This document shows positions 26,621 to 34,383 of a stretch of DNA of 64,000 bases, in pieces (position 1 is the stretch's first letter; each line of letters starts with the position of its first letter). A program made the position numbers and the translations under genes. Source of the DNA: Actinomadura rubteroloni (GTDB lineage: Bacteria; Actinomycetota; Actinomycetes; Streptosporangiales; Streptosporangiaceae). The DNA lies in NCBI RefSeq assembly GCF_002911665.1, contig NZ_MTBP01000004.1:62001-126000 (forward strand), read 5' to 3'. Below the pieces are notes generated by a model. The model searched no databases, was not told where the DNA came from, and saw nothing but the letters and a program-made list of their open reading frames with translations.

Positions 26621-27408
26621 ACCGGATCGTCGGGACGCACGACATCGTCCTGGTCACCCTGGACACGCTGCGCCACGACGTCGCCGAGGAACTGTGCGCG
26701 GCGGGGGAGACGCCGAACCTGGCGGCCGTCCTGCCCGGCGGACGCTGGGAGAAGCGGCACACGCCCGGCAGCTTCACCTACGCCGCGCACGCCGCGATGC
26801 TCGCCGGGTTCCTGCCCACCCCGGCCGCGCCCGGCCCGCACCCGCGCCTGTTCGCCGCCGCGTTCCCCGGCAGCGAGACGACCGCGCCGCAGACCTGGAC
26901 GTTCGACGCCGCCGACCTGCCCACCGGCCTCGCCGACGCCGGGTATCACACGGTCTGCGTCGGCGGCGTCGGCTTCTTCAACAACCGGACCGCGCTCGGC
27001 TCGGCGCTGCCGTCGCTGTTCGCCGAGGCGCACTGGGAGCCGGAGTTCGGCGTGACCGATCCGGACTCGCTGCGCCACCAGGTCGACCGGATCGTGGCCG
27101 TCCTCGCCGGGCTGCCCGCGTCCCGGCGGCTGTTCCTGCTGCTCAACGTCGCCGTCCTGCACCAGCCCAACTGGTTCTACCTGCCCGGCGCGACCCGCGC
27201 GGACGGCGACACCCGCGCCAGCCACGCCGCCGCGCTCCGCCACGCCGACGCCGGCCTCGGCCGCCTGTTCGGGCTGCTGCGGCGGCCGAGCCTGGTGATC
27301 GTCTGCTCCGACCACGGCACCGCCTACGGGGAGGACGGCCACACCGGGCACCGGATCGGCCACGAGGTCGTCTGGACCGTTCCGTACGGGGAGTTCCTCC
27401 TGACATGA
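26617..27408 (+). CDS. STM4013-family sulfatase / alkaline-phosphatase-fold protein
   Basis: A 263-residue protein of the alkaline-phosphatase superfamily. The metal ligand strand DIVLVTLDTLRHD is at residues ~9-21, the nucleophile region reads RHTPGSFTYAAHAAMLAGF (Ser or Thr, no sulfatase Cys), and the late metal-binding motif is VIVCSDHGTAYGEDGHTGH. No signal peptide is visible, unusual for sulfatases, so it probably works in the cytoplasm on a small phosphorylated or sulfated intermediate. ATG 26617 overlaps the STM4014 stop; GTG 26608 is an alternative with closer GGGAGG. It overlaps STM4012 by 4 nt. Confidence 0.87.
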   Translation: MNRIVGTHDIVLVTLDTLRHDVAEELCAAGETPNLAAVLPGGRWEKRHTPGSFTYAAHAAMLAGFLPTPAAPGPHPRLFAAAFPGSETTAPQTWTFDAADLPTGLADAGYHTVCVGGVGFFNNRTALGSALPSLFAEAHWEPEFGVTDPDSLRHQVDRIVAVLAGLPASRRLFLLLNVAVLHQPNWFYLPGATRADGDTRASHAAALRHADAGLGRLFGLLRRPSLVIVCSDHGTAYGEDGHTGHRIGHEVVWTVPYGEFLLT

Positions 27409-28700
27409 CCGTTGAACTGATCGACCGGGCGACGAGCGACGTCTACCGCTCCTACGTCTACGCCTACCCGCACAAGACGGCCTACCGGCCGCTCGACCCC
27501 GCGCCGGCGCTCGCCGACGTCTGGGCGGACGAGGCCCGCGACGCGCTCTTCCTCTACCTGCACGTGCCGTTCTGCGAGATGCGCTGCGGCTTCTGCAACC
27601 TGTTCACCCGCACGGGTGCCCCAGAGGACCTGACCCGCGCCTACCTGGACGCGCTCGACCGGCAGGCCGACGCGGTCGCCGCCGCGCTCGGCCCGGCGAC
27701 GTTCGCGACGGCCGCGTTCGGCGGCGGCACCCCCACCTACCTCACCGCGCCCGAGCTGGACCGGCTCTGCCGGATCGCCGGACGGTTCGCGACCGGCGTC
27801 CCGCTCGGCGTCGAGACGTCCCCGGCGACGGCCACCGCCGACCGGCTCGCCGTCCTCGCCGAGCACGGCGCCACCCGGATCTCGATCGGCGTGCAGAGCT
27901 TCCTGGACGAGGAGGCGCGTGCGGCCGTCCGTCCGCAGAAGCGGGCCGAGGTGGAGGCGGCGCTCGGCCGGATCCGCGCGGCCGGGTTCGACGTCCTCAA
28001 CATCGACCTCATCTACGGCATCGACGGCCAGACCCCCGCGACCTGGCGTCGTTCGCTGGACGCGGCGCTGGCCTGGGAACCGGAGGAGCTGTACCTGTAC
28101 CCGCTGTACGTCCGGCCGCTGACCGGGCTCGGCCGCCGCGCCCGCGACTGGGACGACCAGCGCCTGGAGCTGTACCGGATCGGCCGCGACCACCTGCTCG
28201 CCGCCGGATACGAACAGGTGTCGATGCGGATGTTCCGCCGTCCCGGCACCGGCGGCGGCACCGAGTACTGCTGCCAGACCGACGGGATGGTCGGCCTCGG
28301 CGCCGGGGCACGGTCTTACACGTCCGCTCTGCACTACTCGTTCGAGTACGCGGTCGAGGCGCGGCACGTCCGGGCGATCATCGACGACTACGTGGCGGCG
28401 CGCGACTTCGGCACCGCCCGCGTCGGGTTCGCGCTGGACGAGGACGAGCGGCGCCGCCGGCACGCCGTCCAGTCCCTGCTCCAGGCCGGCGGCCTGGACC
28501 GCGCCGCCTACCGCGCCCGGTTCGGCGGCGACGCGGCCGATCACCTGGACCTCGCGCCGTTCGCCGAGCGGGGCTGGCTGGCCGAGACCCCGGACGTCCT
28601 GCGGCTCACCCCCGAAGGGCTCGCGCACTCCGACGCGATCGGTCCCGCGCTGTTCTCCCCGCGCGTCCGCGCGCTCATGGACGCCTATGAGGCCCGCTGA
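27405..28700 (+). CDS. STM4012-family radical SAM protein (HemW/HemN-like)
   Basis: A 431-residue radical S-adenosylmethionine enzyme. The 4Fe-4S cluster motif is C57-x3-C61-x2-C64 (LHVPFCEMRCGFCNLF), followed by GGGTPTYLT for SAM binding and ISIGVQSFLDEE, IDLIYGIDGQT typical of the HemN/HemW group. A C-terminal HemN-like domain starts near residue 330. It is not HemW itself, since the HemW C-terminal region is not preserved (here GARSYTSALHYSFEY). The reaction is unknown; it would generate a 5'-deoxyadenosyl radical. It overlaps both neighbours. Confidence 0.9.
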   Translation: MTVELIDRATSDVYRSYVYAYPHKTAYRPLDPAPALADVWADEARDALFLYLHVPFCEMRCGFCNLFTRTGAPEDLTRAYLDALDRQADAVAAALGPATFATAAFGGGTPTYLTAPELDRLCRIAGRFATGVPLGVETSPATATADRLAVLAEHGATRISIGVQSFLDEEARAAVRPQKRAEVEAALGRIRAAGFDVLNIDLIYGIDGQTPATWRRSLDAALAWEPEELYLYPLYVRPLTGLGRRARDWDDQRLELYRIGRDHLLAAGYEQVSMRMFRRPGTGGGTEYCCQTDGMVGLGAGARSYTSALHYSFEYAVEARHVRAIIDDYVAARDFGTARVGFALDEDERRRRHAVQSLLQAGGLDRAAYRARFGGDAADHLDLAPFAERGWLAETPDVLRLTPEGLAHSDAIGPALFSPRVRALMDAYEAR

Positions 28701-29542
28701 TGGACCACCTGACGATCCTGTACCGCGGTCCGCTCGCGAGCTGCGACTACGACTGCCCGTACTGCCCGTTCGCCAAGCGCCGCGACACGCCCGAGCAGCT
28801 CCGCGCCGACCGCGCCGCGCTGGAGCGCTTCACCGCGTGGGTCGCCGGGTGCGGGCATCCGGTGTCGGTGCTGTTCACGCCGTGGGGGGAGGGGCTCGTC
28901 CGGTCCTGGTACCGGCGGGCGCTGGTGGAGCTGAGCCGGCTGCCGCACGTCGAGCGCGTCGCGATCCAGACCAACCTCAGCCACCGCGTCGCGTGGACCG
29001 GCGACGCCGACCTGTTCCGGCTCGCGCTGTGGGCGACCTACCATCCCGGCCAGGTGCCCTACGAGCGCTTCCTCGGCCGATGCCGTGAGCTGGACGAGCG
29101 CGGGGTGCGGTTCAGCGTCGGGATCGTCGGCCAGCCCGAGCACCTGGACGCCGCGCGCCGCCTGCGCGCCGACCTGCCGCCGGGCGTCTACCTGTGGGTC
29201 AACGCCGCCGAGGGACGCACGTACACCGACGCCGAGGCGGCGGACTGGACGGCCCTGGACCCGCTGTTCGGCCACAGCCGCCGCGCGCACCCGAGCCGCG
29301 GCCTGCCCTGCCGGACGGGCGACAGCGTGGTCTCGGTGGACGGCGACGGGACGGTCCGGCGCTGCCACTTCGTCCCGGACGTGCTCGGCAACCTCTACGA
29401 CGGGTCGTTCCGCGCGGCGCTGCGTCCCCGGCCGTGCCCGCTGGCGGTGTGCGACTGCCACATCGGCTACGTCCACCTGGAGCCGCTCGGCCTGTACGAC
29501 GTGTTCGCGGGGGGAGTCCTGGAGCGCGTCCCGGCCCGGTGA
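28700..29542 (+). CDS. STM4011-family radical SAM protein with SPASM-like cysteines
   Basis: A 280-residue radical SAM enzyme, last gene of the cluster. The cluster motif is C15-x3-C19-x2-C22 (LASCDYDCPYCPFAK). The C-terminal part contains C204 (LPCRTG), C222 (GTVRRCHF), C246, C251 and C253 (CPLAVCDCHIGY), with GNLYDGSF between them, very like a SPASM/Twitch auxiliary Fe-S domain found in peptide- and protein-modifying radical SAM enzymes. It is shorter than SPASM proteins such as AnSME (370 aa). The start overlaps the STM4012 stop by one base (TGATG). A terminator follows. Confidence 0.9.
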   Translation: MDHLTILYRGPLASCDYDCPYCPFAKRRDTPEQLRADRAALERFTAWVAGCGHPVSVLFTPWGEGLVRSWYRRALVELSRLPHVERVAIQTNLSHRVAWTGDADLFRLALWATYHPGQVPYERFLGRCRELDERGVRFSVGIVGQPEHLDAARRLRADLPPGVYLWVNAAEGRTYTDAEAADWTALDPLFGHSRRAHPSRGLPCRTGDSVVSVDGDGTVRRCHFVPDVLGNLYDGSFRAALRPRPCPLAVCDCHIGYVHLEPLGLYDVFAGGVLERVPAR

Positions 29543-29544
29543 CC

Positions 29545-29585
29545 GCCGCGGAACCCGTGCCGTGAGGAGGTGCGGGTTCCGCGGC
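29545..29585 (+). terminator. Terminator of the STM4015-4011 operon
   Basis: A perfect 13-bp stem (29545-29557 with 29573-29585) lies 2 nt after the STM4011 stop, with a 15-nt loop and a weak TTCTCC tail. It ends the operon that begins at 22706. Confidence 0.8.
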
Positions 29586-29666
29586 TTCTCCGTCGTGCGC
29601 CCGGCCCGGCCGGACGCTTTCCGGATCGGCGCGGAATGAACGACCGTGCCGACCGGAAGGTTGATT

Positions 29667-29695
29667 CCGGTTCAGTGAGACGTACAGTGAACCGG
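29667..29695. repeat. Inverted repeat in a gene-free gap
   Basis: CCGGTTCA (29667-29674) is repeated as TGAACCGG (29688-29695) across a 13-nt spacer. The whole gap 29586-29858 is less GC-rich than its surroundings and has no convincing gene. The element could be an operator or the hairpin of an RNA; nothing decides between them. Confidence 0.35.
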
Positions 29696-29858
29696 ACAAT
29701 CTTCCCAGTTCTTCAAAAGTGCGGGTGTTCTCTCATTCGCCGAACGTCAAGGCGATTCCGTGAGCGGTGGACAAAGGGATCTCCGGAAAATATGCCACCG
29801 CGCCGCAAAATGAATCGGGAGGGAAGTCGGAGCGGGACGGGGACCGCTCCACCGGGGA

Positions 29859-30062
29859 TCAGGCGGGGGTGATCCGCCCGGTCTTGATGTCACCGATCAG
29901 GGCCGTCCACGCGCCGGTGGCCACGGGGATCAGACCGCCCTCGGGACGCTTGCTGTCACGGATCAGGACGCCCGCCGCGTCCGGCGCGATCTCCACGCAC
30001 TCCGTCGCCCCGCTCACGGAGCTCTTCCGCCACATGCGCTGGGCGTTCGGCACTTCGGCCAT
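29859..30062 (-). CDS. DUF397 protein
   Basis: A 67-residue DUF397 protein, recognised by RKSSVSGATECVEIAP, VLIRDSKRPEGG and WTALIGDIKTG. DUF397 proteins are small actinobacterial partners of the adjacent XRE/DUF5753 regulators; their biochemical role is not established, though pairs of this kind influence development and antibiotic production in streptomycetes. ATG 30062 follows GAGGAAG. It lies 18 nt after the XRE gene in the same direction, so the two form an operon. Confidence 0.92.
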   Translation of the reverse strand: MAEVPNAQRMWRKSSVSGATECVEIAPDAAGVLIRDSKRPEGGLIPVATGAWTALIGDIKTGRITPA

Positions 30063-30080
30063 TGTGCTTCCTCTTTCCGG

Positions 30081-30926
30081 TCAATTCCGATACGTCGCCG
30101 CGGCGCTCGCCGTCGGGCTCAGCGCCACTGCCCGCAAATGTTCGAACGAAACCCTATACCTGTCAACGTCCTGCGGCTCTTCGAGGAACAGGTCTCCGGC
30201 CTGGCTCTCGATGTAGACGACCTCCGGGCCCACGGCCTCGGGAAAGCGCATCAGTGTGAATGAGCCGACAAGTCCGGGATGGGCGCCCGCATCGAACGGA
30301 ATCACCTGAAGGGTGACCGATGGCGATTCGGCTGTTTCGCGCAGGTGGGCGAGTTGTGCGTCCATGACTTTCGAGCCGCCGACCGAGCGGCGCAGCGCGG
30401 CCTCGTCCACGATCGCCCACAGCCGGAGCGGTTTCGTCCCGGTGAGCGCCGCCTGCCGCTTGAGCCGGGCCTCGACGCGGCGCTCGACGTCCTCGGCCCC
30501 GGCGTCCGGCAGGGACCCGCGTGTCACCGCCCGGGCATAGTCCGCTGTCTGGAGCAGGCCCGGAATGTGGAGGCTTTGATAGGTGAGGAGTTCCCGCGCC
30601 TCGCTCTCGAACTCGATGTAGGAGGCGTAACGTTCGGGCAGTTCGGACGCCAGCGTGTGCAGCCAGCTCCGCTGTCCGGCCGCCTTGAGCAGGGTCGTCA
30701 GCTCGGCGCGGACGGGCTCGTCCACCGCGTACGCCTCCAGGAGGGCGGCCAGCGTGCGGGGCTGCGGGCGGACGCGGGCCGACTCGATCCGGTACAGGGT
30801 CGCGGCGTTGATCCCGGTCCGCTCCACGACGTCCTCGCGCGTCAGGCCGGCGGCCTGGCGGTGGCGGCGCAGCTCGGCGGTGAGGCGCCGCAGGCGGACG
30901 GTCGGCGCGGGCTTGCGGGCGGACAT
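30081..30926 (-). CDS. XRE-family regulator with DUF5753 domain
   Basis: A 281-residue regulator. The N-terminal helix-turn-helix covers residues ~10-65 (LRRHRQAAGLTREDVVERTG then ATLYRIESARVRP), and the rest is a DUF5753 ligand-like domain with LLTYQSLHIPGLLQT, LRLWAIVDEAALRR, LQVIPFDAGAHPG and VVYIESQAGDLFLE. ATG 30926 follows GAAGGAGGG, which decides it against an in-frame codon 54 nt upstream. Divergent from the HATPase gene. An AT-richer stretch with repeated TTGCA/TGCA elements near 30950-30982 is the likely operator/promoter. Confidence 0.92.
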   Translation of the reverse strand: MSARKPAPTVRLRRLTAELRRHRQAAGLTREDVVERTGINAATLYRIESARVRPQPRTLAALLEAYAVDEPVRAELTTLLKAAGQRSWLHTLASELPERYASYIEFESEARELLTYQSLHIPGLLQTADYARAVTRGSLPDAGAEDVERRVEARLKRQAALTGTKPLRLWAIVDEAALRRSVGGSKVMDAQLAHLRETAESPSVTLQVIPFDAGAHPGLVGSFTLMRFPEAVGPEVVYIESQAGDLFLEEPQDVDRYRVSFEHLRAVALSPTASAAATYRN

Positions 30927-31038
30927 GGCCGTCCCTCCTTCGGGGGGAAGTTGCAATGAATGTTTCTGCATACCTTGCATTTTCAGCGCGGTGGGGGCAC
31001 TCTTGGCTCAGCTTCGCACGGTCACGGAGAGAGATCAC

Positions 31039-31167
31039 ATGATTGCGCAAGGTTCCTTCGGCCTGGACGGCCGGAGATCGGGGGGAACGTGGACGCGCGT
31101 ACGCCAGCGGGGGATCCCGGGCCGGCCGGTCGAGGGGGACGGCCGGCCCGAGACGGGGGAACGATGA
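31039..31167 (+). CDS. Small ORF coupled to the HATPase gene
   Basis: A 42-codon Gly/Arg-rich reading frame with a good ribosome-binding site (GGAGAGAGATCAC before the ATG) and an ATGA overlap with the following gene at 31164-31167. The product has no recognisable domain. The arrangement suggests a short coupling peptide for the HATPase gene; chance cannot be excluded. Confidence 0.35.
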   Translation: MIAQGSFGLDGRRSGGTWTRVRQRGIPGRPVEGDGRPETGER

Positions 31168-31688
31168 TCGAGACACCACCGGCGGGACCGCCGGTGGCCG
31201 AGCCGAAGTGCGCCTTCGGGCGGCCGGTGCCCGGCGGCGTCCCGTTCCCCGTCGAACGACGGCGGCCCGATCCGCCGGGCCGCGCCGTCGCGCGTCCGGT
31301 CGCGGAGTCGCCCGCCCCGGACCGGTTCGCGCTCACGTTCACGTCCGCGACGCCGGGGGCCCGCGTCGCCCGCGAGACCGTGGGATCGGCGCTGCGGGCC
31401 TGGGGGCTGCCCGACCTCGCCGACGACGCCGAACTGGTCGCGAGCGAACTGGTCACCAACGCGCTCCGGCACGCCGGAACGGCGACGGTCGCGGTGACGC
31501 GCCGTCCGGGCGCCGTCACCCTGGAGGTCACCGACGACGACCCCGACCCGCCCCGCGCCGCCGACCCCGACCCGCTCGGCACCAGCGGACGCGGCCTGAT
31601 CATCGTGGCCGCGCTCGCCGCGGGCTGGGGCTGGCGTCCCGTCGAGCCGGTCGGCAAGTGCGTCTGGGCGACCTTCGGCACGCCCTGA
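31164..31688 (+). CDS. ATP-binding protein, anti-sigma-factor kinase-like (HATPase_c_2)
   Basis: A 174-residue protein. After a ~50-residue Pro/Arg-rich, probably disordered N-terminus it has a GHKL fold of the RsbW/SpoIIAB class: DDAELVASELVTNALRHAG (N-box), LEVTDDDPDPP and GTSGRGLIIVAALAAGWGW (G-boxes). Such proteins bind ATP and often bind sigma or anti-sigma partners; in actinomycetes they are abundant orphan regulators frequently next to XRE/DUF397 pairs, as here. No catalytic partner is encoded nearby. The start follows GGGGGAACG. Confidence 0.88.
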   Translation: MIETPPAGPPVAEPKCAFGRPVPGGVPFPVERRRPDPPGRAVARPVAESPAPDRFALTFTSATPGARVARETVGSALRAWGLPDLADDAELVASELVTNALRHAGTATVAVTRRPGAVTLEVTDDDPDPPRAADPDPLGTSGRGLIIVAALAAGWGWRPVEPVGKCVWATFGTP

Positions 31689-31716
31689 CGACCACTCGCA
31701 CCCCGGACCCGGCCGG

Positions 31717-31746
31717 GGCGCCGGCCGGGACGTCCGTGCCGGCGCC
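31717..31746. terminator. Bidirectional hairpin between convergent genes
   Basis: GGCGCCGGC (31717-31725) pairs with GCCGGCGCC (31738-31746) across a 12-nt loop, exactly in the 60-nt gap between the HATPase gene and the convergent AI-2E transporter gene. No T tract. Confidence 0.6.
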
Positions 31747-31748
31747 GC

Positions 31749-32900
31749 TCAGGGCGCGTCGGCGCCGGTCTCCGCGTCGTCGGTCTCGGGCGCGGCGATC
31801 GGCAGCGGCGCGCGGAGCGTGAGGAAGACCCGGTAGGCGACCGCCGTGATCGGCACGGCGACCACCGCCCCGGCGATCCCGGCCAGCAGCGTCCCGGCGG
31901 TGACGGCGACGAGGATCACCGCCGGATGCAGCCGCAGCGCCCGCCCCATGATCAGCGGTTGCAGCAGATTCCCCTCGGATTGCTGCACGCCGACGACGAC
32001 GGCGATGACGAGCAGCGCGGCGGTGATCCCCTTGCTGACGAACGCGATGATCACCGCCGCGGCGCCCGCGACGGCCGCTCCGACGATCGGGACGAACGCC
32101 GCGATGAACGTCAGCAGCGCGAGCGGCGCGGCCAGCGGCACGCCGATGACGACGAGCCCGATGCCGATCCCGGTGGCGTCCACGGCGGCGATCACGACGG
32201 TGCCGCGAACGTAGGCCACGAGGGAGTCCCACCCCGCGCGGGCGGCGGCGTCCACCCGGGGCCGCAGGTGCTCGGGCATCATCCGCAGCGACCACCCCCA
32301 CATCGCCGCGCCGTCCTTGAGCACGAAGAAGACCAGCAGCAGGGCGAGCGCGGCGGCGGCGGCGACCTGCGCGGCGGCGCTGGCCCCGGCCGCCGGATCG
32401 GGCGCGGACGCGGTGATGCGGTGACGGATCTCGCCACCGATGGCGTCGATACGCCGCGAACTGATCGGCATCGGCCCGTGGAGCAGCCACTCGCGGATCC
32501 GGTCGACTCCCTGCCCGATCCCCTGCTGGAGTTGCGGCCACTGATGAACGGTCTCGTTCCCGATCAGCGCGAGAGGCCCGGCGACGATGACCACGATCGA
32601 CAGCACGCCGCCGAGCGCGGCGAGCCAAGGCGGCGCGTGCAGCCGCCGCAGCCCCCGCGCGACCGGCATGATCAGCGCGGCGAGCAACAACGCGGCGGCC
32701 AGCGACAACGTCAACGAGGCGAGCCGCGCCAGCACGATGGCGACGAGCCACCCCCCGACGGCGAGCACGATCAGACACGCGACGATCGCCGTCGAGGTAC
32801 GCAACCCTCGCGGCACATCACCGAACGCCCCCGACCCGTCACCCGACGTCACACACGACGCACTACCCACGTTCACCACCCACAACGCATGATCACCCAC
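31749..32900 (-). CDS. AI-2E family transporter-like membrane protein
   Basis: A 383-residue protein with eight hydrophobic helices in the 2+6 pattern of the AI-2E exporter/YdiK/PerM family. Family markers are FFVLKDGAAMWGW, VAYVRGTVVIAAVDATGIGIGL, LTFIAAFVPIVGAAVAG and NLLQPLIMGRALRLHPAVI. Members export small molecules or act as Na+(Li+)/H+ antiporters; autoinducer-2 transport is not implied. The start is uncertain: GTG 32900 gives a ~35-residue Ser/Gly-rich lead before the first helix, and internal GTG codons would shorten it. Confidence 0.85.
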   Translation of the reverse strand: MGDHALWVVNVGSASCVTSGDGSGAFGDVPRGLRTSTAIVACLIVLAVGGWLVAIVLARLASLTLSLAAALLLAALIMPVARGLRRLHAPPWLAALGGVLSIVVIVAGPLALIGNETVHQWPQLQQGIGQGVDRIREWLLHGPMPISSRRIDAIGGEIRHRITASAPDPAAGASAAAQVAAAAALALLLVFFVLKDGAAMWGWSLRMMPEHLRPRVDAAARAGWDSLVAYVRGTVVIAAVDATGIGIGLVVIGVPLAAPLALLTFIAAFVPIVGAAVAGAAAVIIAFVSKGITAALLVIAVVVGVQQSEGNLLQPLIMGRALRLHPAVILVAVTAGTLLAGIAGAVVAVPITAVAYRVFLTLRAPLPIAAPETDDAETGADAP

Positions 32901-32943
32901 GCGGGGCGGACGCGGGGGTGGACGCGTTCGCCCCCGGACGGGG

Positions 32944-34011
32944 TCAGGTCTGGGCTTGCGGGCGGTAGTCGGTCTCGTCCACGCCGAACGTCCAGGCCAC
33001 GCCCTCGCGGGCGGTGCGGGTGGCGGGCGGGACGCGCAGGTAGTACGTGCGGCTGGTGCCGTCGGGCTCGGGCGTCGAGTTCACCACCTCCACCATGACG
33101 ACGGGTTCGTCGTCGGGCAGGTCGATCCGCCAGAGCACGCCCGTCTCGTCGCGGTGCAGGGGCGTGGCGTTCGACTCGGCGAGGTACCGGTCGTAGCCGT
33201 AGATCTCCAGCATGACGCGGCGCAGCTCGGCGTTCTCCTCGGCGCGGATGCGCTCGGGGGTCAGGCCGTCCAGCGTGCGGACGAAGTCGGCGGGGATCGG
33301 CATGCCGCGCCAGGCGTGGAGGGCGAAGCCGTCCGGCCAGGCGACGGCCGGGCCGTCGCCGCGATGCAGGCGGCCGGGCTCGTCGCGGTGCAGCTCGACG
33401 GGCCGCTCTGCGACGATCACCAGGTTCTCGTACGGCCACCACCAGCCCGCCGACCGGGCCGCGCCGGCGAGGCCGCGCAGCGGTTCGAGCAGGCCGAGCG
33501 CGTCGAACTGCGCGAGCCACGGCGCGTCCTGCTGGCCGAGGACGGCGTCGAGCGTCGCGGCGCGCAGCACCGTCTCGACCGGCTCGGCGAGCCCGCCGAT
33601 CGCGGCGCGGACGCGCGTGACCACGCTGTTCACCGGGTCCCAGAGCAGCGCGCCGGTGTCGGCCCAGGCGCGCGGCCAGCCGTCGGTGCCGAGCGCGGCG
33701 TGGGCCTGCGCGCGGACCTCCTCCCAGGGGCGCGTCCGGACGGCGTCGCGCACCGACGCGCCGGCGGGAGGCAGGTCCGGGACGTCCAGCCCGGCGGCGC
33801 GCAGCGCGTCCGCGTGCCCGCCGAGCGCGGCGGCGGCGACCGCGCCCGCGGCGGGCGAGCCCACCCAGACGAACCGCTCGGGGACGGGCAGCCCGGCGGC
33901 GGTGTAGGCGGCGGCGATGCCCGCCTCGGCGGTCGGACGGTCGGCGGCGCCGGTGGCGAAGGCGGCGGACTGCCAGGACAGCAGCAGGCTCGCCCGGTCG
34001 ACGGTCTCCAT
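32944..34011 (-). CDS. DUF6745-domain protein
   Basis: A 355-residue protein of unknown function. The C-terminal half has the repeated surface motif PGRLHRGDGPAVAWPDG followed by LHAWRGMPIP, ENAELRRVMLEIYGYDRY and LHRDETGVLWRID, which characterise DUF6745. The N-terminal half is Ala-rich and helical (DRPTAEAGIAAAYTAAGLP). Its ATG overlaps the stop of the small gene upstream by one base (TGATG), and that pair is commonly found together in actinomycetes. The GYDRYL region resembles proteins that are used in single-copy quality-control loci, but no reaction is known to me. Confidence 0.75.
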   Translation of the reverse strand: METVDRASLLLSWQSAAFATGAADRPTAEAGIAAAYTAAGLPVPERFVWVGSPAAGAVAAAALGGHADALRAAGLDVPDLPPAGASVRDAVRTRPWEEVRAQAHAALGTDGWPRAWADTGALLWDPVNSVVTRVRAAIGGLAEPVETVLRAATLDAVLGQQDAPWLAQFDALGLLEPLRGLAGAARSAGWWWPYENLVIVAERPVELHRDEPGRLHRGDGPAVAWPDGFALHAWRGMPIPADFVRTLDGLTPERIRAEENAELRRVMLEIYGYDRYLAESNATPLHRDETGVLWRIDLPDDEPVVMVEVVNSTPEPDGTSRTYYLRVPPATRTAREGVAWTFGVDETDYRPQAQT

Positions 34012-34337
34012 CAGTCCGCCACCACCCGAACGGCGCCCGGCACGTACTCGCGCTGCCGGATCACTCGGTACCAGCCCTTCGGCAGCGAGATGGCGGCGTG
34101 CTCCTCGTGGGCGAGGCGTCCGCCCGACGGCAGCCAGAGATGGTCGGGCGCGAGGGGGTTCGGGTCGCGGCGCAGCTCGCCCGGCGCGGTGAGCGCGTGC
34201 GCGTGGCCGGTCGCCTCGCCGAGCGCGAGGACCATCCGGCCGCGTCCGTCGCGGGCCGCCGGCGGCAGCGCGCGGACGGACGCGGGCACGGCGTCCTCCG
34301 CCACGGGAACGATGAGGATGTCTCCCTGTCGGTACAT
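34011..34337 (-). CDS. Small conserved protein, partner of the DUF6745 gene
   Basis: A 108-residue soluble protein with motifs MYRQGDILIVPV, LGEATGHAHAL, LAHEEHAAISLPKGWYRVIRQREYVPG. The His-rich GHAH and HEEH positions could bind metal. It is a widespread small protein without an assigned role. ATG 34337 is preferred; TACGTT on the minus strand lies 7 nt upstream, which suggests leaderless transcription. Overlap of 1 nt with the DUF6745 gene indicates they are co-translated. Confidence 0.7.
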   Translation of the reverse strand: MYRQGDILIVPVAEDAVPASVRALPPAARDGRGRMVLALGEATGHAHALTAPGELRRDPNPLAPDHLWLPSGGRLAHEEHAAISLPKGWYRVIRQREYVPGAVRVVAD

Positions 34338-34383
34338 GCCCCGCAACGTAACCGGCGCCACCGACAGAATCCGTTCCCGCAGA

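Noticed and set aside
27405..28700. HemW or coproporphyrinogen oxidase (HemN) annotation for STM4012
   Set aside because: The radical SAM core is HemN-like, but the C-terminal region and the gene context (STM4011, 4013-4015) are those of STM4012, not haem synthesis.
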